DNA from: Apoda limacodes
Lineage: Eukaryota; Arthropoda; Insecta; Lepidoptera; Limacodidae
Assembly (NCBI GenBank): GCA_946406115.1
Contig: OX291553.1
Location: 12,095,001-12,159,000 of the forward strand
Reading direction: 5' to 3'
Length of the DNA stretch: 64,000 nt
Shown here: one piece after another, positions 54,966-64,000 of the stretch
Position numbering within the stretch: position 1 is the first letter of the stretch
Layout of the letters: every line of letters begins with the position of its first letter
Notes under the pieces: generated by a model
Told to the model about the DNA's origin: nothing
Seen by the model: the letters and a program-made list of their open reading frames with translations, nothing else
The model's database searches: none
Position numbers and translations under genes: made by a program

Positions 54966-55058
54966 TTTTCTGACCCGGTCAACAATCAAAACTACAGTCG
55001 AAATATTAAAATGGTGTGAACTTACACGACACTAGCGACCATACACCGGGTCAGAAAA
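54966..55058. repeat. Small hairpin element with 14-bp perfect inverted ends
   Basis: TTTTCTGACCCGGT at 54966-54979 is the exact complement of ACCGGGTCAGAAAA at 55045-55058. The core CTACAGTCG..ATATTAAAAT..TTACACGACACT recurs at 18578-18635 in a PSMD5 intron. Confidence 0.7.
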
Positions 55059-56066
55059 CTTTGTTATAGGTAGGTACTGCACTATGCAGTTCAAAGATCA
55101 CTAATGGTTTATGTTCCTGGTATAGGTATTTTCATCATAGATTTTGAGTTCTGTATCTATCCTATGGACTGCACAACATCCTCACATAATTAACCAATGT
55201 TTAGAAAGAGACAATGCGATCATTCGGTGTGTACTTGCATACTGTACAGTCGCTTTGTCTCTTCAACTCATATCAGAGAATATTATTGTGTCAAGAATAT
55301 AGCTATGATTGTAGATAGACTTTCTGATTAAAGCGGCTGTTTTTTACCTAAGTTTCCAATTTGTAGGTACATACTTAAATATTCATTGTTAGTTAATTAC
55401 GCATACCAAAGTTTATAATTATAGTAAGTAGTATAGTAAGTATAGTATAGTAGTATAAGATACTTATGATAAATAATAGTTTCTTGGGAGAGCACTTATC
55501 TCGTAAGTAAACCGTATCGCTTTTATGGTTGGTTTCCTGTCAAAAGAAAAAAAAATATAAATCTAAATCGGGCACTCGGCAAACACAGAAGATTTACCTG
55601 TCGTCCAAAACGGAAAACCAAAACAAGGTGTATTTGCTTATGAAATTCCTCGCAAATGTAAAATCCCTTCGAAGACATGAATGAGCTGTGATAGTAAAGT
55701 TGTCCAGTCGCATAATATTTTGAGTTTATTAAGTTAGGCCGATTGTGGTGTTATGTGATCCGACATGGCATGTGGTTAACACAAACAGTATCAAGCGGAT
55801 TTAATAAGCAGATATTAATTTAACAGAATGTCATATAAAAATATTTTATTGAGTTATTATGTTTAGGTACAATAGAAGGGATGCTATGAAGAAACCTCAA
55901 GTCACAGATGAAATACTAGTTATGTAGGTACCTACGAAGTCATGTGCCGTATGCGGCTGCCTATTCTAGCCAGCGCAGGGCAAGAATAGGTAAACTGTAG
56001 CCTATGCACTGCAATTTTTGAGACAGCGCCGAGGATTATAAATAGGAGGTATTTAGTACCTTATAA
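55059..56066. other. Intergenic DNA, no gene seen
   Basis: AT-rich with AGTAAGTATAGTA simple-sequence runs near 55425-55460. Confidence 0.45.
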
Positions 56067-56110
56067 GTAGTAAGTATGTAGTAAGTATGTAGTAAGTATG
56101 TAGTAAGTAT
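56067..56110. repeat. 11-bp tandem repeat, 4 units
   Basis: GTAGTAAGTAT occurs four times in perfect tandem, followed by a variant unit. Confidence 0.95.
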
Positions 56111-56899
56111 GTGTAAGTATACAGAATACGTTGCCACCGGTGGCAACGGAGAACCAGACAGATCACTCAAGCGCAATATACCAGGTATACTAGGTTCACT
56201 AATATATCTGGGCGCTTTGACTAGTTTGATTTAATAATTTTATAGGCGAGGGCTGAAAAGTTTCTTGCCGTTTCTTTACTTTTGCTTTTCCGAAAGGCCA
56301 AATTTTTAATCAGATTTAGTTTTTAAGAGTGGTTGCCCATGCCGAGGTTCGTGTCCAGGTTGTGCAAACCACCCTAATTTTTCGCAGCAAAAGTAAGTCC
56401 GCGTGTCAAGGCTTCTGTGGCCAATAACAGTAGTCAGTAGTTAGAAAAAAAATAAAAAAATTATAGCTCAATATATAAAACATATAAAGTTGCCTGCACA
56501 ACTGTTTGAGGTTGCTTTATGAAATTGGTTTTTGTAAACGACATATTTGTCGCGGTCGCGGCTAGACAAAGAGTTACTGCTGAGTAAAGCTGCTAAATTG
56601 GGTAAGGTGAACCTATTGTTTTCGGATAGTCTGTGTACTTTCGATAGTGGCGCCAAGTGTAATGAGGATGTCATAAACTTTATGCCCTGCAATAATTAGG
56701 CTATTGTCGTATTCGTGTCACTTCCTCTCCTTCCTGAGGACATGCAGCTTTGTTATCTTTTGTAAGGGATGAAAATTCAGTTGCGCCAAACGAGATAAGA
56801 AAGGTATTGTTATTGCTGATAAGAATGATTTGGCTTGGTTAACCGCCCTTGTTAGCTCTACGTTAGAGATAGAACAAAATTCGTTTTTAATATCCCACT
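56111..56899. other. Intergenic DNA, no gene seen
   Basis: Nothing recognised. A minus-strand ORF of 74 codons near 56468-56692 has no family signal. Confidence 0.45.
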
Positions 56900-57343
56900 A
56901 ATATAATAAATGCGAAAGTTTGGAATTGTATCCTTGGATCTTTGTAACTCAATCACGCTTTATCCACAGGATAGATCGAGTTGAAACTGGGCACAAATAT
57001 AGGTCCTGGAATGGAACAAAGTCTATTTTTATTCACGAAAAATTCAAAAGTTTCCGCGTGAATAACTATAATGTTTGTTACCTAATCCTGCCGTAACGGA
57101 GCATCCAATTAGGCTAACATTTTGCACAAAAATAGTTAAAGATACGGAGAAGGATTATAGGCTACTTATTCCGGAAAAATTAGAAGTTCCCGCTGGAGTA
57201 ACTATGACGGATTTTGACTTGAACAAACTAGCTGCAGCTATAGCTTGCTGTAACAATCTTGTTTAGTATAACTAAGGAGATCCGTAATTCCTACGCCGCA
57301 TAACCATATTTAGCGCGGCCGGAGCCGCGGGCAAAAGCTAGTA
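56900..57343 (+). repeat. Dispersed repeat (AATATAATAAATGCGAAAGT head, GCAAAAGCTAGT tail)
   Basis: Starts AATATAATAAATGCGAAAGT and ends GAGCCGCGGGCAAAAGCTAG, the full boundaries of the family. Two successive halves share the CTCC/GAAAAATT..AACTATAA pattern, suggesting an internal duplication. Confidence 0.7.
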
Positions 57344-57499
57344 TTTTTTATTAGCTTTTGCTTATTCATTTACGGTCGTGAAATTCCTACGACAACTTCT
57401 TGATTATAATCTTTTTTTTTTAAAAAAAAAACTTTTCAATTTTCAATAGTAGCCTACTATGTCCTTCTTCGTCTCTTTATCCATCACTATAGCAAATTT

Positions 57500-57995
57500 A
57501 TATGGAGTGCTGCTGCCATCTTTAGGCGGGTGCACCCGGGTACCAGCTTGGCCTTTTTGACTCGGTTCAACGACGGGCTATGAGAATTGTCGACGATCCC
57601 AAACTCACTTGCCGTATCGGGCCCTTAAGTCTGAGAAGAGACTTTGTCTCCCTGGGTATCTTCTACCGCTTGTACAATGGGATGTGTTCTTAGGGATTAT
57701 TCGAAATGATGCCTGTAGGCTACTTTGTACCATCGCACCGATCACAATCGGCAGGTAATTTATTCTCACAATTTAGAACCGAAATTGTAAATTTACTGCA
57801 CGCACTGGACGCTTGGGTTGTAAAATGAGATCCCTGCCAAGGTTTTCTCTAAGGACTACAGTATGGGGTTCCTAAAGAAAGAAGTTATTAGATTTAGAAT
57901 GGGTCGGCAACGCGCGCGTGGTATTGAAAGCGTCCAAAGGCATCAGTGTCTACTTACCATCACGCGAACTGTAGGCTTGTTTGCCACCTTAGTGG
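57500..57995 (+). mobile_element. LINE 3' fragment, plus orientation
   Basis: Reads MEYCCHL, YQLGLFDSVQRRAMRIVDDP, KLTCRIGPLSLRRDF and FYRLYNGMCS, then tail words down to TTTGCCACCTTAGTGG. Same family as the 34949-36925 LINE. Frameshifted. Confidence 0.8.
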
Positions 57996-58851
57996 TATAA
58001 AATAGGAAAAAACAAACAAACTTACTTTTGCATTTATAATATAATAAAATTAAGCAACTTTTGGCAAATTTATACTACCGATTTGGTTTTTGTGCTTAAC
58101 ATTCAATAGCTTGAGTTAGCGTTGACTATATCGCGTGTAACAGAAATGCGCAATAATACCTACATACACAGCTGATAGGGCACTTACAACAGAAAGACAT
58201 GACGTTGGCCCTAGGTATTCACTGTAAATCTAAAAGATCTATGACATGCTAAAGTTTTTTCTGATTCTAGGCAATGATCGATAAGTCAATGGTCTATGTG
58301 ATCGTGACTCCTTTCTTAAACATCTGATCAAATATCGATGAAAATAAAAATAAGTATGTTTATTAAAATATTGAGTTAGAAGTGGCGTAGCTAGAGCAAA
58401 CGAATCACACAAATCACAAAAATAACGACGATACCAAACTGGAACGTACCTACCAACAGAAATGTACCTACCTAATTAGTCACTTCTACTTAACACTTAA
58501 ATTTAAATAGAAGTAGCTTATCACCGTGTGAAATACAAATCGTTTTGCAGCAGATTATGGCACGTAGGTATACTATTCACACTCTTTTTGTTGAAAATCC
58601 TTTGCTCTCCAAGCGGCTGATTCACATGGTGCCTATTTGCTTCCTATAGTCGACGTTTAACGGCTTCTTATCAGGGATTATGCAGCTTAAGGATTGGGTA
58701 ATTTTTGATTTCTATTTGCACAAAGCGAATTACAAAATACCTCCTATAGAAATATGAAACTATTTTTGCAAAATTTTGTATTGTTTCTAGAATAATTCTG
58801 CGAGTATTTTAAGCGCCTACCTGATGCCGTTATCAATATCGAGCAAAATCG
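57996..58851. other. Intergenic DNA, no gene seen
   Basis: AT-rich; nothing recognised. Confidence 0.45.
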
Positions 58852-59100
58852 AGTCACAAAAAAAAAATACCGTTTGTTGTATGGGAGCCCACTTCAATAT
58901 TTATTTTATTCTGTTTCTTCTGACGGACGGGCAGCGGTGTCTTAGTAATAGGGTTCCGCTAATTACCCATTGGGTACAGAACCCTAAAAATTTAGTAACT
59001 CGGTTTTTCAAATGTTCTGTACCTAAGGGTGCCAACGGAGCCTTATTACTAAGCCTACGCTGTCTGGGGTACCTGCCGTATATATATATATATGTAAGTC
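58852..59100 (+). repeat. Dispersed repeat with (TA)n end
   Basis: TTGTTGTATGGGAGCCCAC, GACGGACGGGCAGCGGTGTC, AGTAATAGGGTTCCGC and GGTGCCAACGGAGCC are words of the same lepidopteran repeat group as 53872. It ends in a short TA microsatellite. GGTGCCAATGGAGCCC at 59389 starts another scrap. Confidence 0.6.
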
Positions 59101-59689
59101 TTATTTTATAATATAGTTATTTATACCTTTAAAGGCAGAAATCTAAAATTCTTACAGACTTTCTGGTATGTCAAACAAAAAAACAAACAAAACAAAAACA
59201 ACAAGGTTTTCCAAGAAAAGGCTGCACCTGAACACCCGCGTATCACATCTGCAGCGAGAAGTCGCCGCTATCAATTGGCGAGAAAAAGATCTAAAATTAG
59301 ATCATGGAATGTATGTTAATTCAAAATACATCCTGGCAGCTGCAATTCAAAATAAAACCCAGTCAGATATTTAGGGCTTCGTACACAAAAGGTGCCAATG
59401 GAGCCCTATTAATAAGCCTACACTATTATCTGTCTGTCTGTGTACTTGTCTGTACAAACTTAAAACTATTGTAGTGAATGCTGTATAGTAAAACAGCAAA
59501 TTATTAAAACCGATCAAATGCGAGTCCGGCTCGTGCATTATTTGATAGTACAGAACAACAGAACCCTGGGTGTGCAAATCGTGCTTCGATATACTGGAGG
59601 AAGCGTCCCATCATACATCAAGTAGAATTTAATACATAGCCCAGACTTCTATAACTATCTCTAACAGTCTTGATAACTAACTGTTTATC

Positions 59690-60080
59690 TTAAGAGGATA
59701 CGATTCGCGGCGCCTCTCAGCGAGCTTCATACAAACGAATTTCTCATTTGTTTTTGACATTTACTGAACAATCACTGTCAAATTTCATAGTTATAATCCC
59801 AAGACGAATACCTATGTCTGTGGTTTTTCAAAATCTTGTAAAATGCTTTTATTAAATAGAAATCTATTTTGAAACCATTTGTATGAAAAACTAGCATCCT
59901 GTATAACTTTTGAACTATAAAATTTAATAGAAAACTGACACACTGCAGACCTAGATATTTATAACTATAACATGTCTTCAAAATTTCGTGGTATTTGGTC
60001 AGCAAGTGTGAAAAATGAGTGCAAAATTCATTTGTATGAAGCACGCTGATGAGAATCGCTCCGAATCGAATCCCCTTAAT
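59690..60080. repeat. MITE-like inverted-repeat element
   Basis: The left arm 59690-59748 (CTTAAGAGGATACGATTCG; AGCTTCATACAAACGAAT) is inverted relative to 60015-60080 (CATTTGTATGAAGC; CGAATCGAATCCCCTTAA). A third, related half lies at 60619-60678. Confidence 0.65.
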
Positions 60081-60998
60081 GGCTGATTTTTAAATTCTGA
60101 CCTACTTAAGGGATTACTCGTAGGGAATTTATTAACATAATACGATATACTTACTTGTAACAATTTGTACGCATTACGAAGACGTATAGTTTCGTATAAT
60201 AAAATGCTCGGCCGTATAATCAACTCATTCATTATGTTACGAACAACAAAGAATTATTATTATAGTTTGCCTTGTGTTTTCCTTTGCGCCCTTTGCGCCC
60301 TTTTCCTCTAGATCAGGCATGTCAAACTCAAAGTTACTGATGGGCCAAATCGATACAGATCTGAACATCAGCGAGACGCAAATCACATCAAAAAACTCAT
60401 TGCACCTAAAGTAGTTCCTACTGAATTCGTAGAGCAAATTTTGAACTTTTCCTATAGTATAGGTAATACTGTCATATTACTGTCTTATTAACGTACATAT
60501 AAGAAACAACGTCTGCGTGGACTTTTGTAAAAACAGCTTTTTATTGTTTATGGTTACCTACGAAAACTTATCATATAAATTGTCATCCCCTATTTCGTCC
60601 CCCAGGAACATTCTGACCTACTTAAGAGAATACTATTCGGAGCGCCTCTCCGCGTGCTTCATCCATGGGATGATTCTCAAAAACGGTGTAACATGTCAAT
60701 CTTTATTTTCAACACAAAGCCAAATATATATTTTTTTTGCATTCAGCTTTAATATTAACGCAGTTTTATACAAACTTTTGATTCTCATTTTACTCCTTTA
60801 GGAAATTTTTAGAATTTTGCAAATCCTTTCTTGGTGGAGTTTCAAGCTTCTAGACCGCTGTGCGTTGATACGTTATTGAATCAGTCAGTCAGTTTCTTCT
60901 TTTATACCATATTAATACCTGTAGTATCTGTAAAAATGAATAAAAACTAAACAGCGGATGCATTTTTAGCCATTTTTCTCAGAAGACTGTTATATACC
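60081..60998. other. Intergenic DNA with repeat scraps
   Basis: TTCTGACCTACTTAAG occurs at about 60095 and 60610. CTCTAGAT directly precedes CAGGCATGTCAAACTC near 60307-60330, a possible left end of a hAT-like element whose right end was not found. Confidence 0.4.
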
Positions 60999-61225
60999 TA
61001 CTAGCGTTTGCCAGCAGATCCGCCCTCGCTAAATTGGTTGTCGGCGGTGGGAAAGTTGTTATAGCAAGCTATAACAAATAGCTAAAGTGCATCTACGTGG
61101 AATTCAGTTACAGTGATTTCTGCGGAAATTTTGAATTTTCCGAGATAAAATGTAGCCTTTGTCCTTCTCCGACTCCTAATCAAATTTCCAGCTCTATAAC
61201 GACGTAAATGATAAATAAACAAACG
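60999..61225 (-). repeat. Dispersed repeat, minus orientation
   Basis: Begins CTAGCGTTTGCCAGCAGATC followed by CGCCC, the complement of the family's GGGC..CAAACGCTAG end. Same family as 56900. Confidence 0.55.
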
Positions 61226-61290
61226 TCCAAAAGAACTCACTTTCGTATAAGACTTCTTAAATGGAGCGAGTTAGCATGAATGCTCTAGAT

Positions 61291-61590
61291 CAGAAATTCC
61301 CAACCTTTTTGTGTTAAACCTTCCCGGATCATACTAAATATTTCATCCCCTCTGTTATTTCATCATTCTCATAATAAAACAAAACATAAGTTTTACAATA
61401 TTTAATTCTTAAACATTACTAGTGTTTGCTCGCTACTAAAAAAAAATTGGGTATTGTTTAACAAAATCGTATTAATGAAATGCTTGCGCGTGATGATTAA
61501 GTTCCGAACACATTATTCCCCCTCCTCCCCTCCCCCTTGTGATAGCATTACGCCCCCTAGGGGGTACACCTCACTGGTAAGGAAGTCCTG
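61291..61590. mobile_element. hAT MITE, 300 bp, with perfect 8-bp TSD
   Basis: CTCTAGAT stands directly on both sides (61283-61290 and 61591-61598), a perfect 8-bp duplication fitting nTnnnnAn. The ends read CAGAAATTCCCAACC and, as complement of the right end, CAGGACTTCCTTACC. They are imperfect inverted repeats of the hAT CAG type. The inside is non-coding. Confidence 0.9.
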
Positions 61591-61598
61591 CTCTAGAT

Positions 61599-62370
61599 GG
61601 TTGGATTAGTAATAAATATCAATATAGTGATATTCCTTATGTTAATTTATCTTTATTTTTTTGTTAACTGTCCTTTCTTTCTGTTGTCCTTATATGTATG
61701 ATTGGATTCAGTCGATAAATATTTCGGGCATGTAGGGTGCATGATTTCTGACTAACGTCATGTCTCACATATTGAGTAGCTAAACAATTTACATGAAAGG
61801 GGAAAAGTTTATATTTCAATGGACAATTCTAATTTTTTTATTAAAATACTAGTAGTATTATTATAATAAAAAAGTTAGAGGGAGCAGAGAGAATTATGCA
61901 TTTGGAACTGAAATAAATATGGGAATTGAATAAAACCCTGATAATCGAATGAAGAACATGTTGTGATTTTAAGTAATGAAATTAGAAACTAAGAATATAA
62001 ATACTCTTTTAATTAACTTTGTAGCAATAAAAGTATCATATAAAACGTGTGTAGAGTATAAGTGATAACAATCTCCTTTAAAGTGATTACAGGCCACTGA
62101 TGATGGGTGTCAAGCGCTTCAGGTTACACCCCTTTGACGTAATACGGACACCCACAGCCATAGATGAACAATAATAAAATTATTATGTATGACGACAACA
62201 TGATGTCGCAGATTAACTCTAATCTTTCATTTTAGAGCCAAGACCATAGACGTAAAGAACTAGACAGTGCATTTCGATTTTCAGTGCCAAATGTAAAAAA
62301 AATGATTGCATAGACATGATGAATCATAAATTATAATTAAATTATAAAATGTAATTACAGGAATTAAATT
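61599..62370. other. Intergenic DNA, no gene seen
   Basis: AT-rich; nothing recognised. Confidence 0.45.
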
Positions 62371-62610
62371 ATGATTATATATGCGAAAGTGTGTTTGTTT
62401 ATACTTCCGTCGCGTCCCAACACAGCATCCAATTGAACTGAAATTGTTATAATTGGTAGAAGATACTAGCTGAAGGAAGAGACGGAAATGGACATACGTT
62501 TTTTATCCCGGAAATTAAAATCTCCCACAGGAATACTTGCAACCAAATTACTCGTGGACGAAATATACCTACCGGACATTGATTTAAAATAAGGTGTAGT
62601 CCTACTTTAA
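62371..62610 (+). repeat. Dispersed repeat fragment (TATATGCGAAAGT head)
   Basis: TATATGCGAAAGTGTGTTTG, CAGCATCCAATTGAACTGAA and TTTTTTATCCCGGAAATTA follow the pattern of the 56900 family, without the tail. Confidence 0.55.
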
Positions 62611-63470
62611 AATCTTGGCACAACCTACAAAACACTAAAATGTATATTAGTGTCAATTAGTGTGTTTAAGTTAGTACAGGGCAAAAATTTCACCGAGTAT
62701 ATGTTAGCAAACAACAAACTTTGCGAATATGACACAAACAAACTACAAAACAGTTCGTTTATTTTGACTACAAAAACTGTTTTACAGTCTATATACGGAG
62801 GTAGTCAAAAGCCATAAATTTACCGAAGTGTTTTTTTAAGTCTGTAATTGTAATCGTAAATCTGTCTATCATTACATTTCACCCACCTACCTCCTTATTG
62901 CAGTCAATTGGTAAGACTTTGCAATCATAGAAACAGCATTTACTTGTTTCTATAACAAACTTTATGCCTGAAATCATAGTTAGGTATATATTACAAAATG
63001 TGCCTATAAAAGAATTTTAAGCGCTGTAGGAAAAGGCTACTGCCGTCTCTAAGTTTTTCTTGGTATATACGCCTGCGAGTAGTGCAATTGTGTCAATAGG
63101 TACTTAATAATAAATATCATCGTCTGATTCAGGTATTTGTTGATTTGAGATGGCGAGTCATATACACAGTGACCCAATCCGATACAAAGGGCAGTTAGCG
63201 GCTTTGAACAATACACAGAATGACCTTGCCAACAATTATCTTCACAACAATGTTCTTAACATTGTATGACAGTGCGGTTGCTGGATCTGTAAAAAGTGTG
63301 TAAAATAAATATCAAATAGCCTAGCCAGGAAAACCACAGCTGAAATGTTAATTTGCTTCTCTATGTTGACTTGAAATATATAAAGTAGGGTCGGCATCCA
63401 AAGCACCGAACAGGTAATAGGTAACTTTAAAATAAAAAAATGTTATAAGTATAATAAATAAAATTATAAT
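62611..63470. other. Intergenic DNA, no gene seen
   Basis: AT-rich; nothing recognised. Confidence 0.45.
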
Positions 63471-63718
63471 ACTAGATTTCGCCAGCGGCTCCGCCCACCT
63501 TAAATTCAGTTATCGTTGTGGAATTTCTACGTCAACTCCTCAATTATACTTATAAAATTTTCTTATAGCAAGCCTTACCTGTAGCTATAGGTAGTTCGCT
63601 TAAGCTCGGATATTAACTTTTGAATTTATCGGAATAAAAATTATCGCATCATCTTCCCCGGGACTTAAACTATCTACATACGAAATTTCATCTAAATCAG
63701 TTCAGTGTTATATTATAA
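63471..63718 (-). repeat. Dispersed repeat, minus orientation
   Basis: Starts ACTAGATTTCGCCAGCGGCT and runs to CGAAATTTCATCTAAATCAG, the complement of the usual tail-to-head order of the 56900 family. Confidence 0.6.
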
Positions 63719-64000
63719 TAAATAAATATGTTTTCCAGTTGCACTTACGAATAGCACTATAGTATATACTAAAATGAAGGTGCTTGACAAACCTATTCAC
63801 AATATTGTAAATAAATATTTTTAAAAAGTTTTAGTCGCTAAATATTATGCATGTGTATTATATGCGTCAATGTTATCTAGCAAATAAAAGTTCTAAAATT
63901 GCTTACTTGTACATAAAACTTTTAATTTGAGCACATTTTTGAAAATGAGTTTGTATTTAATGGAAATTAAAATAAATGTAGTGAGGGCGCCACTTTCACT
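63719..64000. other. Window end, AT-rich, no gene seen
   Basis: Nothing recognised in the last 280 bases. Confidence 0.5.

Noticed and set aside
59777..60437. Minus-strand ORFs of 66-88 codons
   Set aside because: They overlap a MITE-like inverted repeat; the ORFs are a by-product of it.
1..64000. CRISPR array, operons or other prokaryotic features
   Set aside because: Spliced genes, A-tailed LINEs and hAT elements show an animal genome. The tandem repeats at 56067 and 48293 have no spacer structure.

Overview
The window looks like a lepidopteran (moth or butterfly) nuclear contig. It is AT-rich, its host genes are split by short coding exons with GT..AG introns, and most of it is dispersed repeats: Jockey- and CR1-group LINEs with A-tails, BEL/Pao remnants, hAT elements, MITEs and tRNA-derived SINE pieces. 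No prokaryotic feature, rRNA, intact tRNA or CRISPR array was seen. The lepidopteran call rests on several repeat families I recognise, not on a database search.

Three host protein genes can be supported. (1) PSMD5 (26S proteasome assembly chaperone S5b), plus strand, seven coding exons from 11387 to 30081. The exons join in phase into 503 codons plus a stop. (2) DNAJC9 (J-domain histone H3-H4 co-chaperone), minus strand, five coding exons from 39006 down to 30209. They join in phase into 268 codons plus a stop. (3) An intact 271-codon coiled-coil protein of unknown function at 49757..50572, plus strand, apparently with a single coding exon. PSMD5 and DNAJC9 are tail to tail, with only 127 bp between their stop codons and interleaved poly(A) signals.

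Layout. 1-4250: a young Jockey-type LINE (ORF1 end, intact ORF2, 24-A tail) abutting an older fragment of its own family. 5274-5640: a LINE tail. 5726-7967: a decayed hAT element with 8-bp target duplications. 8-11 kb: flanking DNA with repeats. 11.4-30.1 kb: PSMD5. Its introns hold an antisense Transib/RAG1-like transposase remnant (12.0-12.7 kb), a Jockey scrap (18.9 kb), an antisense CR1-like LINE (21.0-22.6 kb) and a decayed element with a DDE-like candidate transposase (22.6-26.9 kb). 30.2-39.0 kb: DNAJC9. Intron 1 is loaded with LINE remnants between a 230-bp inverted-repeat pair, and a 0.88-kb inverted-repeat element lies about 190 bp upstream of its start codon. 40.4-48.1 kb: a repeat graveyard (BEL/Pao gag, CR1-like pieces, a 3.6-kb antisense Jockey copy, BEL/Pao pol). 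48.3-49.1 kb: a 193-bp tandem duplication and a LINE tail. 49.7-50.6 kb: the coiled-coil gene. 50.6-64 kb: no supportable gene, only dispersed repeats and MITEs, including a 300-bp hAT MITE with a perfect 8-bp target duplication.

The most unusual object is the 22.6-26.9 kb element. It is a lysine/cysteine-rich, frameshifted protein with two candidate acidic catalytic blocks. At least nine copies of a 15-bp motif close to GTTACCCAAGAGACA, in both orientations, were found on both sides of the coding remnant and none was noticed inside it. This looks like the sub-terminal binding-site layout of a DNA transposon family that I cannot name.
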